From positions 44,237,472 through 44,301,471 of the forward strand of contig OX381715.1 of NCBI GenBank assembly GCA_947462335.1: a stretch of DNA of 64,000 nucleotides, in the 5' to 3' direction. The notes under the pieces were generated by a model. That model was not told the DNA's origin and did no database searches. It was given only the letters and a program-made list of their open reading frames with translations. Below, piece by piece: positions 39,311 to 51,668 of the stretch (its first letter is position 1; each line of letters opens with the position of its first letter). Source of the stretch: Harmothoe impar. Its lineage: Eukaryota > Annelida > Polychaeta > Phyllodocida > Polynoidae. A program made the position numbers and the translations under genes.

Positions 39311-39314
39311 TGGC
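39311..39314. repeat. Target-site duplication, left (TGGC)
   Basis: TGGC lies directly before the 5' LTR and again directly after the 3' LTR at 51,669-51,672. The uninterrupted satellite at about 55,319 reads CTATCTGGCGACACTTTCC, so these four bases were duplicated on insertion. Confidence 0.85.
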
Positions 39315-40914
39315 TGTGCAATACGCGATTCTGGTCTCTAAATGGAAGTGTTTTAATCGTTATTTGATAGTCTGTGGTTTCAATGCTACAAGAATAGTAC
39401 CTCATGTGTGCCATGTGTTCAATTCCTCCCTCCGCTGGGTTATCTTCTTTTCTTCTGATTGCAGGGTTGTCTTGAAGCCAATTATAGTTCCTTTTAATTA
39501 CTTGAATATGGTTAATTTGGAAAAGCTTATTAATACTTATGCTAATTCTTGATCTCTTAAGGCTTATAGATGAATGTGCTCCTTATGGGGTAACTAGCAT
39601 TATCTTACTCTTTCTTGTAAGAACATTCGGTTCTTGATTTTACTCTAATGAGAGCCAACTAATCATGAGCTATTGCACAGTCACCCACAATTAGTACTCA
39701 GCTTGGCAGTGAAAATAATGAGGTTGAGAGGAGAATGTGAGAACCCTTTGCTTTATTCTCTTTTAATTACATTACTGATTTGGATCAACTCCAGGACACT
39801 GTTGGTCCCATTACAACTGCCACTGGACAGACTGTAGTCTTAAGGCCAGACATGTGGCCTATACAAGAAACGGCCCCTCTGTAGGCTATACTGCTATCAT
39901 GATAGCGACAGTGCACCTGATACCTAAACTTACATGTATACCTACAATCCCTTTCTCCATCTCTCTGAAGTTCCTAACATATACATATATACATATATAT
40001 ATACACAACAGAGCTATTCTCATGTTCAAAATACACCCACCTTAATCACACCAACTTCTAGTGCTATTCGAACACCTGCCTGGAAGCAATTATGGCTGGC
40101 CAGGGGACGGGCGTCGGGGATCTGCACATCTTCAGGTCGAGCTGGGCCGTGAAGATAATTTCCCAAACATAATAGATATGTCTGGAGACGTGCCCCCGGT
40201 GCGGAGAGAGAGATCATGGCCGCCGGCCGTTCGTCGTGCGTTCCTTCCGCCTTCCTCTCTCTCTCTGTCTGGTTTTCTCCACCACATTGCCCGACACCGA
40301 TCATCAGCTCATTATCTCATTCCGGCGCATGACCAATATGCCTCTTTACTGAGTTATTACTGCCATTGGTCTAAAGTTACTCACACCACCAGGTGGCAGC
40401 CACACCCGTTGTTAACTTTTGTTTGCTTAATTCTCTATGGTCTAAAGTTACTCACACCACCAGCTGCATCCCATTATGCCAAGCAGCCCAGCATTAACAT
40501 CTCCGTAGCAATGGCTGCCGACCTATCACCTCTAGGCCAAAGGTGATGCTCATTATTATTCCCGTAACCAAGATGGCTGCCACACTTGTTCAACATACTT
40601 GTTAACTTTGTTCACTTAATTCACTATTGTTATGTCTTGCGTCAATGTTTTAACGTCAATAATATTGATTCTTTACCCTCTACTCAAACATGCCTACCGC
40701 AACACTTTAGACACCAACATGTGTTATTTTCACTCCTCTTATTTAACGCTCTGTGCCTCCCTCTACTCTATAGTCTATTCTAATGGCAATCACATGCTAT
40801 TGTATAATGCATACGGATGTCCTTTCCATATTCCTCTCCATACTTTACAGTCTGTGCTTTCTCATGCCACGACATAACCTAATTAGATACAAATGTACAT
40901 GTACACATAGTACA
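39315..40914 (+). repeat. 5' long terminal repeat (1,600 bp)
   Basis: Begins TGTGCAATACGCG and ends CACATAGTACA, giving the TG...CA ends of LTRs. It matches 50,068-51,668 throughout; I saw only one difference, a single-base indel in a TTCAAAATAC stretch near 40,027. It contains an AT-rich ATATACATATATAC tract near 39,980 that could hold a promoter, and a CT-rich stretch near 40,250. A 161-codon ORF (40,061-40,546) is present in both LTRs but resembles nothing I recognise. Orientation of transcription is assumed from the window strand, not shown. Confidence 0.9.
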
Positions 40915-43900
40915 CTCGACGGCGGATACCTTTTGAAGTATTCTCTGGCCACGGGATACTTCTTCTTGTGTTCTAATTAAACTCTTGCGCCCTGGATACA
41001 TTATTCCCATGCTTGCTATCTTTGTTGCTAATCATAAGGTTTATCTCATACATCTAGATCATAACTGTGTATTCCAGTGTAATATACATTGTACCATTGC
41101 ATTCTGTTATTCTATGCCCAGGTTCTCTAAACCCTCTTACAACCAGGACTTTCCTGTATGAATAAGCGTGTACATCGCTACGACATTGTCACAATTACAC
41201 ACATTACCAATGACCAAACAAGTTGCTGTCTATATACTAGACTAGATGCTAGACGTGTCAGTGTCTGTGTACATTGTACTTCGAGTTTTTCATAACATTA
41301 ATTGGTTAGAACTACCAAACTATTGAGCTATTCAATTATCTATAAGTTCATAGAAGCACTCATGCCATGACAATCTTTCAGTGTTCTGCTGCCCTAGACT
41401 TAGCACATACTGTCTCAGTGTTCTGTATTACAATCTTCAAACAACACCAGGTTTCACGATGATGAACATGCGAATTGATCTATCAGATCTATTACCAAAA
41501 CACACACAACATTGATACATCAAATGTGTCGATTGTCCAGTTGTTGTTTTTTTGACTGTCTTGCCCTTCCTTCTCGTCAATGCCTATATTATTGCATCTG
41601 CCAACATATACCACCAGTGCCAACACCGCTTGTGCCAGTGTCACTAAACCACCTCTGCTCCAGTCCAGCAATTTCAGCTGAGGTTGACAATCAACAGTTC
41701 TTGAGCAGACTCGCTATCGGCATTTAGGTCCAACTGCATTGATTCATTAGCGTGGAGAACACCGTCATGTGTCCTCAGCCATGCCCGGCTTCCCGGTCAC
41801 AGTCGAGGGTATGGGGTCCTCCCCGATGCAGCACGGTACACCATCCTCTATACGATGGGGTTTACACATGAGGTGGTGACAATATTGTGACCCATCGGCC
41901 GACCACCAGCCTGGTGTGGCAACTGGCAGGCAAGACCCAGGCCTCAAAGTTCGTGTTTGATATCCAATGACGGAGCTTCTCCAGTGGGCACTTTTGGCTT
42001 GCACGTCGCAGAATTACAGTTGTTCACTATCCCCATGGTGCGAGGGCACAGGGTTCCTTCCTCCTGGTGTGTCTGATACAGGGATAAAGTGCACTCAACT
42101 TATCACACAATGTGTCCATTTGACCTCCCGGTGCTACTCACTCAACATTGACACCACTCAGCTTCAGAAATAAGTCATCAATTATCTCTATTTATGCATT
42201 GTGACTCTGCTGATCCATAACCACCTAAGTGGCTGCATGTTACAACTCATGGCTCAGGGCCTATCATTCATTACCCTGTAGTTACATATTTAATCTTGCT
42301 CACAGAAGGAACAGTCCACCCTAAAAACTCAAGACCGTTCACTTTTGGCCTTCAAGGACAAGTGAAATGAATGCATGAAACAGTGATGGGACTATCTTAT
42401 ATCTACATTTTCTGGATTATGATTATCAGTTACCTTTCTCGTTATACATACCAATAACAAACAGTGACAACATGGTTCACCAAGAATGTGTCACGATAAG
42501 AACGTGTATCTATCACATACAATGTAGCTAGGTCAAAAGCTAGAAATGTACATTAAATTTCCCTATTCAGAGTGCAATATCAGTCTGCTACAGCTCAACA
42601 TATCTCACAATAAATCCAACCAAATTTACACCACTTTCACAATACTGTTACTTCAATGCAGAAAGCCAGACTTATGCATCAATTCGCTAGCTTCTCTCAA
42701 ATCTTAGGCACAAGAGGTAAGACTTTTATAGTCTATCCCACAATGCAGTACAATATCCATTGTCAGTGAATGTCACATACCACTATTCAATGCCCTTATG
42801 AGCAACCCATGGTGGCTCCAAACATGATCAATGCCATAGCAGCTCACACTATTATAGTTACATATTTGATGTCCTCGCAGCCTTGGGCTGTCAAATTTTC
42901 TATTGACACTTTATTATTTCCATATGTATTCATTCACAATTCATCATGCAATATATCATAACTGCCCAACCTATAATTTGGGTATATATCATTGATAATC
43001 AACATCCAATGCACATTATTCAATCTTGACCATTAACATCAGAATACCTAGTCAATGCAATACATCTCTCATTGTATATTCGCTTTATAAATCTCACCAT
43101 TTCTTCATCATTACTGAATGGACCATTGATTCGTAACAGTTCCATCTGTATACAGACCATTATTCTATGTCCTTCACAACTATCAAAGCTTGTCACGTTA
43201 ATTTTCTCTTATTAATAAGTTACTTTCTTTACGTATGCGTAGGATTTTCCTCTCATGCCATTAACACTGTTCTTTTATCATCCCAACTTTCTGTTACAGA
43301 TGTTTAATAATTTGCGTCCCCTTGCCTAATTGCCTAATATAGCTATTCATGCATACATGCACTGACAAACAAACACCGATGCATAATGATACTGATACAA
43401 ACATATACACCCATGGCAACAAATATACTTTTACTCTCACTGGTTATTTGTCACTTTTGACTATCTCATTTGTTATCTCAGTGAATTCTGAGGTAAGTCT
43501 ATGGGGGTCTCAGCCGGTTTGTCTCCCTAAGGTATGCTCCCCTCTTATCTTTTATTATGTCCCAACAATCATGCACATGCATTAGGCGTATACTTTTTGG
43601 ATTTGTCCCACAATGCACAGGGGCACACCCACATGTGCATTCATGCTCATACTCACATCCGCTCACATACCTCCTGCTGCTTGCCGGCCTTCTTCCCAGC
43701 TGCTCTTGACTCCATATGTTCCTCATCCCCTTGCAATGAGTTAAGTACATCTCGGAGATGATGGTGGGTTTCCACATGAATGTGGTTTCTACATTAGAGC
43801 CTAGAGCACACCACATCTGTGATGAGGGAAGGGTCTCACATATGCAGCAGGTCCTATAGAATTTTAACAACAACTCTCAAATTTCTTCACTCATTTTATT

Positions 43901-44088
43901 ATCTAAACTGTTCACTGTGGGGGCTGGTGACTAGACCCAGAGCTGCACATTTGCAGAGTTGGGCCTCTCGGGGGTCATTGTAGTTTGGGACGTCTCCCAT
44001 TTATCTCCTATTTTATTTCCCTTCACTGGGATTAGTTCCCCAGACTTGTAACAGATCACCCTGGGACTTCTGTGTCCCTTCGTCAGGT

Positions 44089-44416
44089 GTCTTCGTGTCA
44101 CTTGGACCTAGTTGGGATTTTAGTGGGTTCGCTCCCACTCGTATCGCTTGGCCCTCGTTGGGCTTTTGGTCGGTTCGCTCCCACTCGTATCGCTTGGCCC
44201 TCATTTGGCTTTCGGTGGGTCTGCTCCCACTCGTATTGCTTGGCCCTCGTTGGGCTTTTAGTGGGTTTGCTCCCACTCGTATCGCTTGGCCCTCGTTGGG
44301 CTGTTTGTGGGTTCGCTCCCACTTGTATCGCTTGGCCCTCGTTGGGCTGTTTATGGGTTCGCTCCCACTTGTATCGCTTGGTTCTTGTTAGTGGGTTCGC
44401 TCCCACCGAAAGTGAT
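44089..44416. repeat. 46-bp minisatellite inside the LTR element
   Basis: GTTCGCTCCCACTCGTATCG-type units start at 44,127, 44,173, 44,219, 44,265, 44,311 and 44,357, each 46 bp apart, with a last interval of 38 bp (44,395) and a degenerate unit before. Because 46 is not divisible by three, the period cycles through all frames, producing similar short ORFs in several frames and on both strands. Confidence 0.9.
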
Positions 44417-45240
44417 GCCTATTTAATTGTGATCCTGAAAATGCCGCCCTGACGAATCAACAACAAGGCATCCCCCAGGGATAATAATCAGATCCTTTGC
44501 CTTCATTTTGCACACCTTCCTGCAGGTATCCAGTCTATTTCTTTTCCTTCATTAATTCCAGTAATTTCTGCCTTCTAGAGTTCTTCTATAAATGCACAAT
44601 GCACACCATGCCAGTCCGCGTCCCGGCCTACCCCATGCCATGCACGTCATTGGCTTTGAATGGAGGAAGGCCGTGATTGACGCCTGCACCATCGGACTCC
44701 CACCACCCACCGAAGCCTGAGTGGCTCACAGTATAATGACGCGTTTCTCTGCCCAATTGTTCTGTTGATATTGGACTTATGGCAATGGGATGCTCAGGCA
44801 TAGTGCACATGACCATGGTTAGATATGGCCCTCTCTGGGACCCCTTTTACAAAATTATTTTAAGTGGTATTCAATGCCCTACAGGATATGACCAAAGGCG
44901 CCAAAACCCTTCAAGCTGAAATGAAAATCTTACATGAAATGCCTCTGCGTGACAACAAAGGTGCACCGAATCACCCAAAAACCCTTGATCACAATCACAA
45001 ATGAAATCCACAATACCTTCTGAAACAGTACCCAGGTGACCTGGACACTTAATGTTCCAAGGCCCTTGGCCCTCAGGGTAACAACTCCAGCTTCATGTGG
45101 CTAAATAAAATACAACTCGACAGAGATGGGTTACTTTCATTCCCGTACCACAGTGCAACTTCCCTCTGTGTGGAGTTGTTATTCCCTCTCCACTCACCAG
45201 GCTTTCTGGAGCTGCCAACCGATTCAGGTTCCCCTTTTCG

Positions 45241-45310
45241 TTTCTTTTTTTTTTAAACTGATACTGAAACAGTGCTTTTTTTTCTTTTTTTTTTTCTTTT
45301 TCTTTCTTTT
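45241..45310. repeat. Poly-T rich tract
   Basis: Two runs of T broken by single C residues, with an AAACTGATACTGAAACAGTG segment between. Low-complexity sequence inside the LTR element. Confidence 0.9.
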
Positions 45311-45560
45311 ATATTCACTTTTTTAATTTACTTAATCTGCCAGCCAGGGGGATTTGGCTACATGCCCTACATACATCCATATCTGCATAAAAATACCAAT
45401 TCTCTAACTCTCCATCTAACTGACCATAAGTACTATACAGAATTTAAAAGGAATCACTATTGACTCACAGCACCTCTGGCCTCAAGAGGCACAGCCTGCC
45501 CAGTTGGAATTCCTTCTTATAACAAAAAGAGTAGGTCAAACAACAAGGAATTATGCAATG

Positions 45561-45563
45561 ATA

Positions 45564-45612
<49 letters not shown>
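45561..45612. repeat. (TA)n microsatellite
   Basis: About 52 bp of alternating A and T, broken once by a C near 45,582. Simple repeat in the interior of the LTR element. Confidence 0.95.
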
Positions 45613-45614
<2 letters not shown>

Positions 45615-47074
45615 CAGATTTATCTAAAATTATGATACTTGGTAAAATAGCATCCTTGACTCACCTGTGGGAACTACTGCTGATGCAGCTCCTGGTGTGC
45701 GGCGCCTCCCAGCCGGGCCCACTGGGCTCCCTGCATCCTCCGCACCGTCGGTCAGATGGTTTTAACCGATGGCTATTAAGACTGGGAAGACATCTAGTGG
45801 CAATCCCACAAACCAGTGGACAACATTCACCCAATGTGTGGACCACATGGTTACAGCCGACAACCATCAGAGGCTGAGAGGACACCTGGTAGCAGTCACT
45901 TAAACTAGCAGACAACATTTCCCATCAGGGCCTTTCCTTCTGATTTTATTTCTATTCTTCTATTTGAAATCAACAATGATCTTTATTAACATGATCTCTT
46001 TAGCAGTTTTATTCTGCTGTGTGCATATTCCATGGCTGGTTGGACCACAGATATTTAACCAGGGTTTCAATTTTGATACACCCCCAATGCAACTCTATTC
46101 AGAACAAACACAAAGCAGCTTTAACCCTTGTCTTAGGCCAAAGCCGATAGACTCAACCAGCCTACCTTTACCAACCAAATTATACATTATTAACATACAT
46201 GAAAGTATATGTGAGCATATATGATGCCAGCCTCTACCTTTGGCAACCAAGCAAATATGATTCTGACAACTCATTGCACAACGAGCCCATGCTAATCACA
46301 CTTAAAACAAAAGGAAATTACTTTTTAAACGCAGAGGCAATCCACATGATGGTTCCCTACCCTTTTCCAGGTGGTCTCCGCCTGGGCTCTCCCGGGCTCC
46401 CCATACCGTCAAGGGCTGCAGATATGTCCGTCCCAGAGCTGCTCTGCTCCTTATTTTTTTTTTAGTCTGCAATATTCAACTTGCTTCAGCTGATACCTTG
46501 TTTACTGGTGTGTAGGGACCCTATGATATATATGCTATACTCTCAGTCCTTATTGATTACCTTATATGGTCTCAGCCCTCTGGCTAGATCTCCTTCAGAT
46601 GTTCCTTCTTGTGAACTGACAGACCGGGCCTGCCCATATTTATTATTACATTGTTATTCTCTTGTGGGGGTGTTCTGAGATATACCTCTCTACTCTTTGA
46701 TACACCTACAAACATAGACATGTATAACACTGATCCTATACTTGATAATTCTGTCCTAGGGAGGTCTCGGGCCATCCCTAATCACTTAGACCTTCTGATA
46801 GGCCAGAGCACTCACCCTTAAGATATGTAGAACCCTCCGAATTTGAAAATCATATTCAACTCCTCATTCCTTTTCTGTCTGTCCATCCTAATTCCCTTTC
46901 AAGGGCTACCCTACAGCCCATATTTTGTTGGGTTTTATGCTTTACATATGTGACTCCCCAGACACCACTCAGGGGATTAGTTGCTCTCATGTGAGCTGCT
47001 CACACTGAAATGCATGCCAAATTCCATCTCTGTAAGAAAATGCTCAGGTTCTTAACGCCATGGGGTTTTCAGAT

Positions 47075-47310
47075 CTATTCCCTATTCCATGGAACTCCTG
47101 TTCCACCCCTATGGGGTTCTCCCTCTCTCCTGCACTTCTGTTCTCTTGTTCTGTTCCCCTATTTATGCCTCTCTCTCCTGCATTTCTATTCCCTTATTCT
47201 ATTCCCTTATTTTGTTCTCCCTCTCTCCTGCATTTCTATTCTCATGCTATTCCCCTTGTTTAATTCTTCCTCTCTCCTACATTTTCATTCTCTGGTTCTA
47301 TTTCCCTATA
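47075..47310. repeat. CT-rich imperfect tandem repeat
   Basis: Repeated CTCTCTCCTGCATTTCTATT-like phrases separated by TTCCC and TTGTTCT words, with roughly 55-60-bp periodicity. The 145-codon ORF that spans it (47,010-47,447) is a low-complexity Leu/Phe/Ser/Pro translation of this tract and is not considered a gene. Confidence 0.75.
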
Positions 47311-48929
47311 TTAATTTGTTCTATTCATATATATATTCTCATTTTGTTTTAATATTTCCTGTGGAATCTTGGGACTTCTCTCCTGTTATGATATCTTTCT
47401 CACTTAAAACACCTTCACCAAGCCTACTGTCACTCACCTTGTTATGATAGTTCCGCCAATCTCAAGGTCCTGTTAACATGCCTACATGTGCATTTACACG
47501 CAGGCACACGCAGGGTATGGGCCACCTCATTTAATCTGCACACATATGGCGTCTCCGGTCGGCGCCTCCCCGTGTCCGGTGCCTGCCTCCCCGCAACAGT
47601 TTACAGGAGGGGATCATCCATGGCTGTTCGCCACCAGGCGTCTTAGCCAGTGGCCTTCATATGGTATCACTTACCTAGGGGATGATCCGAACGAACACCC
47701 CTACTTACATACTTACATAATTGCTTTACATGGTGGCTCTTTTATATTGGTATTCTAGCACCATAGCCATAGGTTTCGATTTTAATAACTCAAATTTCAG
47801 CAGGATTTTGATATACTCAATTGTCTCTCGACAGCTATAATATTATTCCTTTTGTTTCTCCTGGTAGGAACTCAGTCCTGTGACTGAATACTTAGTATAG
47901 TGACTTCCCCCACCCCACATGTGAGCACCCAGGGAGCAGCCAGACAGACGCCTCCCACCTGAGCTGCTCACAATGACTCACCAGGCTGCGGCGGACCACC
48001 CCCATGTTGCCTACCCGGATCGGTGATGGCGGGTCCCGGTGGATTGGAGTGAATGCAGCCCGCGGCTGCCCTGCCATATGCTTCATATCACCAATACACA
48101 AATTGCTTATAAGTACTGAAAATAAATGCCCAGATTCTGACCATCATGGCACCTTGCCTTTCTAGAAATCTTCTTTTTCTTTTTCTTTTTACAATGAATA
48201 TGGGCCTCTCTTTCAGTAATATTCCCTACCTTTAATTTTATAATACAGCTCTTCTGATATAGCCTTATTACTCACTGTTAAGAATTTCCCGTCATTCTCA
48301 ACCATGCTGCCCTTTTTTTCTGTAAGGGAAGAACCACACATCACATCTGGCACCAACTGAAAGCACTTCCGTTACTGCTTAAGCTAACCTGCTCCAATGA
48401 GCGAGAGGGCCTATGGAATAAATTTAATATGCCCCAACTTCTTATGGTCAGAGTGGCCAGAATCTAATGGTCCATGGCAATCTTCTCTGTAGGTGGCCAT
48501 CTTCTCTGTCAGACTGTTAACTCCCTGACGGCTCACAAGCCATCTGACTCACAATTTACTAATTCTATTCTCGTTATGTAGCTCTGGTCCTCCCCTCTAA
48601 TATCAAAATATTTTCTGCTGCTTTCTTTTCTCATTCTTTCCTCTGATACTATTTCCCGTCCTTCCCTCTAATACCATCTTTTTACTTTTGGGTAAATGTT
48701 CTATCCATTTCTGTTGATTCTCTCCATCCTAGTATGTCATACCTGCGTTACATTCTACAAGATTTACTACAAAATACTGATTACTTCTTATTGATTATTA
48801 ATTTTATCTGCCCTTTGTATGATAGCCCTCCGAAATTCTCTCCCAATTTTAAGCACTCATGAATGGCCAGCATGCACACCCACATGCAGGCACCCCCGGG
48901 TGTGTGCCACCTTCTTTGTCGGCATTATG

Positions 48930-49090
48930 ATTGAGCTGCCCCCACCAGGCGAGCCGCTGCCGTGTGGCCAGCCGCCCCTGTCTGGCGAGCTACTCCTCTC
49001 TGGTGAGCTGCTCCCATCGGGCGAGCGGCTGCCGTGTGACCAGCTGCCCATGTCTGGCGAGCTGCTCCCCTGGCGAGCTGCTCTTAGTCG
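48930..49090. repeat. GC-rich repeat module with GAGCTGCT motifs
   Basis: GCGAGC(C/G)GCTGCCGTGTG occurs at 48,949 and 49,021 (72 bp apart), with several intervening GGCGAGCTGCTC or GGTGAGCTGCTC words. It stands out from the AT-rich surroundings and is the densest cluster of a motif scattered across the element's interior. Confidence 0.75.
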
Positions 49091-50067
49091 GTGAGTAATA
49101 CAGTCTCTTGTATCAATCTCCAGCCCCAAACTAGCTTAAAATGCCTGAAATCGATATCTCTAAAATCACTTTTGCCTTATAGACTGCGACGAACCATCCA
49201 TTTGTCAAAACTCATGCCCTCTCAATTCACAAACAGTTAATTTTTGTTCCATTTAGCCTTTTTATTACTTCTAGATTGTGTCCAGAAGGTTTTTTCAGCA
49301 CAATCGGATTGTCCACAGGGTCTACAGCATTGCTTACAGATGTGGCTCTCCTCCCTTATGGTGCTATTATAATTGCCAATTTCAGCTGTCATTACTACCA
49401 TATAGTGCCCTAACATCCTGAAAGCCTGAATATGCCCTTAGAATCAAAATTTATCCTCTTTTCCCACATAATAATCCTTTTGAGGTGTGATCATGATGAC
49501 TCTGTCCAGTCATGGGCTAAACAATATACTCTTACTATTAAACCACTGCCCCATACATGTATACCCACACACACCATTGTCTTATTTTCTGATATCGATA
49601 GACTGACATATGTTTCTCCATAACAGCTCATCTTCTCAGAATTCTACAATATGGTGCCAGACATGGCAAAAAGACGGCTCAGTCTCCAATATCACTGCCC
49701 CCCCCCGCACATGGGCCTTAGGTGCCAATTTCACACCCTGTGAGCGGCCCCCTGGTTGCCACGGCAACATGACCTGTGGTGTCAGTTTGCTGTTAGAGCC
49801 GCTCCCGAGGAAAAAACATGTGGTGTCAGTTTACTGTAAGAGCTGCTCCTGAGCTACTCACAGTCTGCCATTGATTTATGGGGGGGAGCCTTCAGTCAGC
49901 CCCATCCCTTGCTAATGTGTATCCCTAGACTCAGGGCACTGTCCACCATTTCCATGTGGTGGCTCTAGTCACCTCCCGACGTCCCTTTAAATTAACCCAG
50001 GGGCACTTAAATCTTTGCAAAAAGGGCCCCCAGCAGTCTCACTCAAAGATTTGGCTCATTCCACCAG

Positions 50068-51668
50068 TGTGCAATACGCGATTCTGGTCTCTAAATGGAA
50101 GTGTTTTAATCGTTATTTGATAGTCTGTGGTTTCAATGCTACAAGAATAGTACCTCATGTGTGCCATGTGTTCAATTCCTCCCTCCGCTGGGTTATCTTC
50201 TTTTCTTCTGATTGCAGGGTTGTCTTGAAGCCAATTATAGTTCCTTTTAATTACTTGAATATGGTTAATTTGGAAAAGCTTATTAATACTTATGCTAATT
50301 CTTGATCTCTTAAGGCTTATAGATGAATGTGCTCCTTATGGGGTAACTAGCATTATCTTACTCTTTCTTGTAAGAACATTCGGTTCTTGATTTTACTCTA
50401 ATGAGAGCCAACTAATCATGAGCTATTGCACAGTCACCCACAATTAGTACTCAGCTTGGCAGTGAAAATAATGAGGTTGAGAGGAGAATGTGAGAACCCT
50501 TTGCTTTATTCTCTTTTAATTACATTACTGATTTGGATCAACTCCAGGACACTGTTGGTCCCATTACAACTGCCACTGGACAGACTGTAGTCTTAAGGCC
50601 AGACATGTGGCCTATACAAGAAACGGCCCCTCTGTAGGCTATACTGCTATCATGATAGCGACAGTGCACCTGATACCTAAACTTACATGTATACCTACAA
50701 TCCCTTTCTCCATCTCTCTGAAGTTCCTAACATATACATATATACATATATATATACACAACAGAGCTATTCTCATGTTCTAAAATACACCCACCTTAAT
50801 CACACCAACTTCTAGTGCTATTCGAACACCTGCCTGGAAGCAATTATGGCTGGCCAGGGGACGGGCGTCGGGGATCTGCACATCTTCAGGTCGAGCTGGG
50901 CCGTGAAGATAATTTCCCAAACATAATAGATATGTCTGGAGACGTGCCCCCGGTGCGGAGAGAGAGATCATGGCCGCCGGCCGTTCGTCGTGCGTTCCTT
51001 CCGCCTTCCTCTCTCTCTCTGTCTGGTTTTCTCCACCACATTGCCCGACACCGATCATCAGCTCATTATCTCATTCCGGCGCATGACCAATATGCCTCTT
51101 TACTGAGTTATTACTGCCATTGGTCTAAAGTTACTCACACCACCAGGTGGCAGCCACACCCGTTGTTAACTTTTGTTTGCTTAATTCTCTATGGTCTAAA
51201 GTTACTCACACCACCAGCTGCATCCCATTATGCCAAGCAGCCCAGCATTAACATCTCCGTAGCAATGGCTGCCGACCTATCACCTCTAGGCCAAAGGTGA
51301 TGCTCATTATTATTCCCGTAACCAAGATGGCTGCCACACTTGTTCAACATACTTGTTAACTTTGTTCACTTAATTCACTATTGTTATGTCTTGCGTCAAT
51401 GTTTTAACGTCAATAATATTGATTCTTTACCCTCTACTCAAACATGCCTACCGCAACACTTTAGACACCAACATGTGTTATTTTCACTCCTCTTATTTAA
51501 CGCTCTGTGCCTCCCTCTACTCTATAGTCTATTCTAATGGCAATCACATGCTATTGTATAATGCATACGGATGTCCTTTCCATATTCCTCTCCATACTTT
51601 ACAGTCTGTGCTTTCTCATGCCACGACATAACCTAATTAGATACAAATGTACATGTACACATAGTACA
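50068..51668 (+). repeat. 3' long terminal repeat (1,601 bp)
   Basis: Copy of the 5' LTR with the same TGTGCAATACGCG start and CACATAGTACA end and one extra base (TTCTAAAATAC near 50,780). Near identity over 1.6 kb implies a very recent insertion or recent gene conversion. It is followed by the TGGC target duplication and resumption of the satellite. Confidence 0.9.

Larger units (their letters stand above)
40915..50067. mobile_element. Interior of a large LTR element without recognisable coding sequence (LARD-like)
   Basis: The 9,153-bp region between the LTRs has no ORF longer than ~145 codons and none shows a protease, reverse transcriptase, RNase H, integrase or Gag signature. It is rich in pyrimidine tracts and simple repeats: a 46-bp minisatellite, poly-T, (TA)n, CT-rich and GC-rich modules. 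I see no TGG-type primer-binding site right after the 5' LTR (the interior starts CTCGACGGCGG) and no clear polypurine tract right before the 3' LTR, although AAAAAGGGCCCCC lies about 30 bp upstream. The element would depend on proteins supplied by another element. Confidence 0.75.

Noticed and set aside
40061..40546. 161-codon ORF in both LTRs
   Set aside because: Present twice only because the LTR is duplicated. Composition is low-information (His/Pro/Ser rich) and no family is recognised.
47010..47447. 145-codon ORF in the LTR element interior
   Set aside because: Translation of a CT-rich tandem tract, open in several frames at once.
39315..51668. Simple segmental duplication of a 1.6-kb segment
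   Set aside because: The TG...CA ends, exact TGGC duplication of the satellite target and the placement of both copies at the ends of one insertion are better explained by an LTR element.
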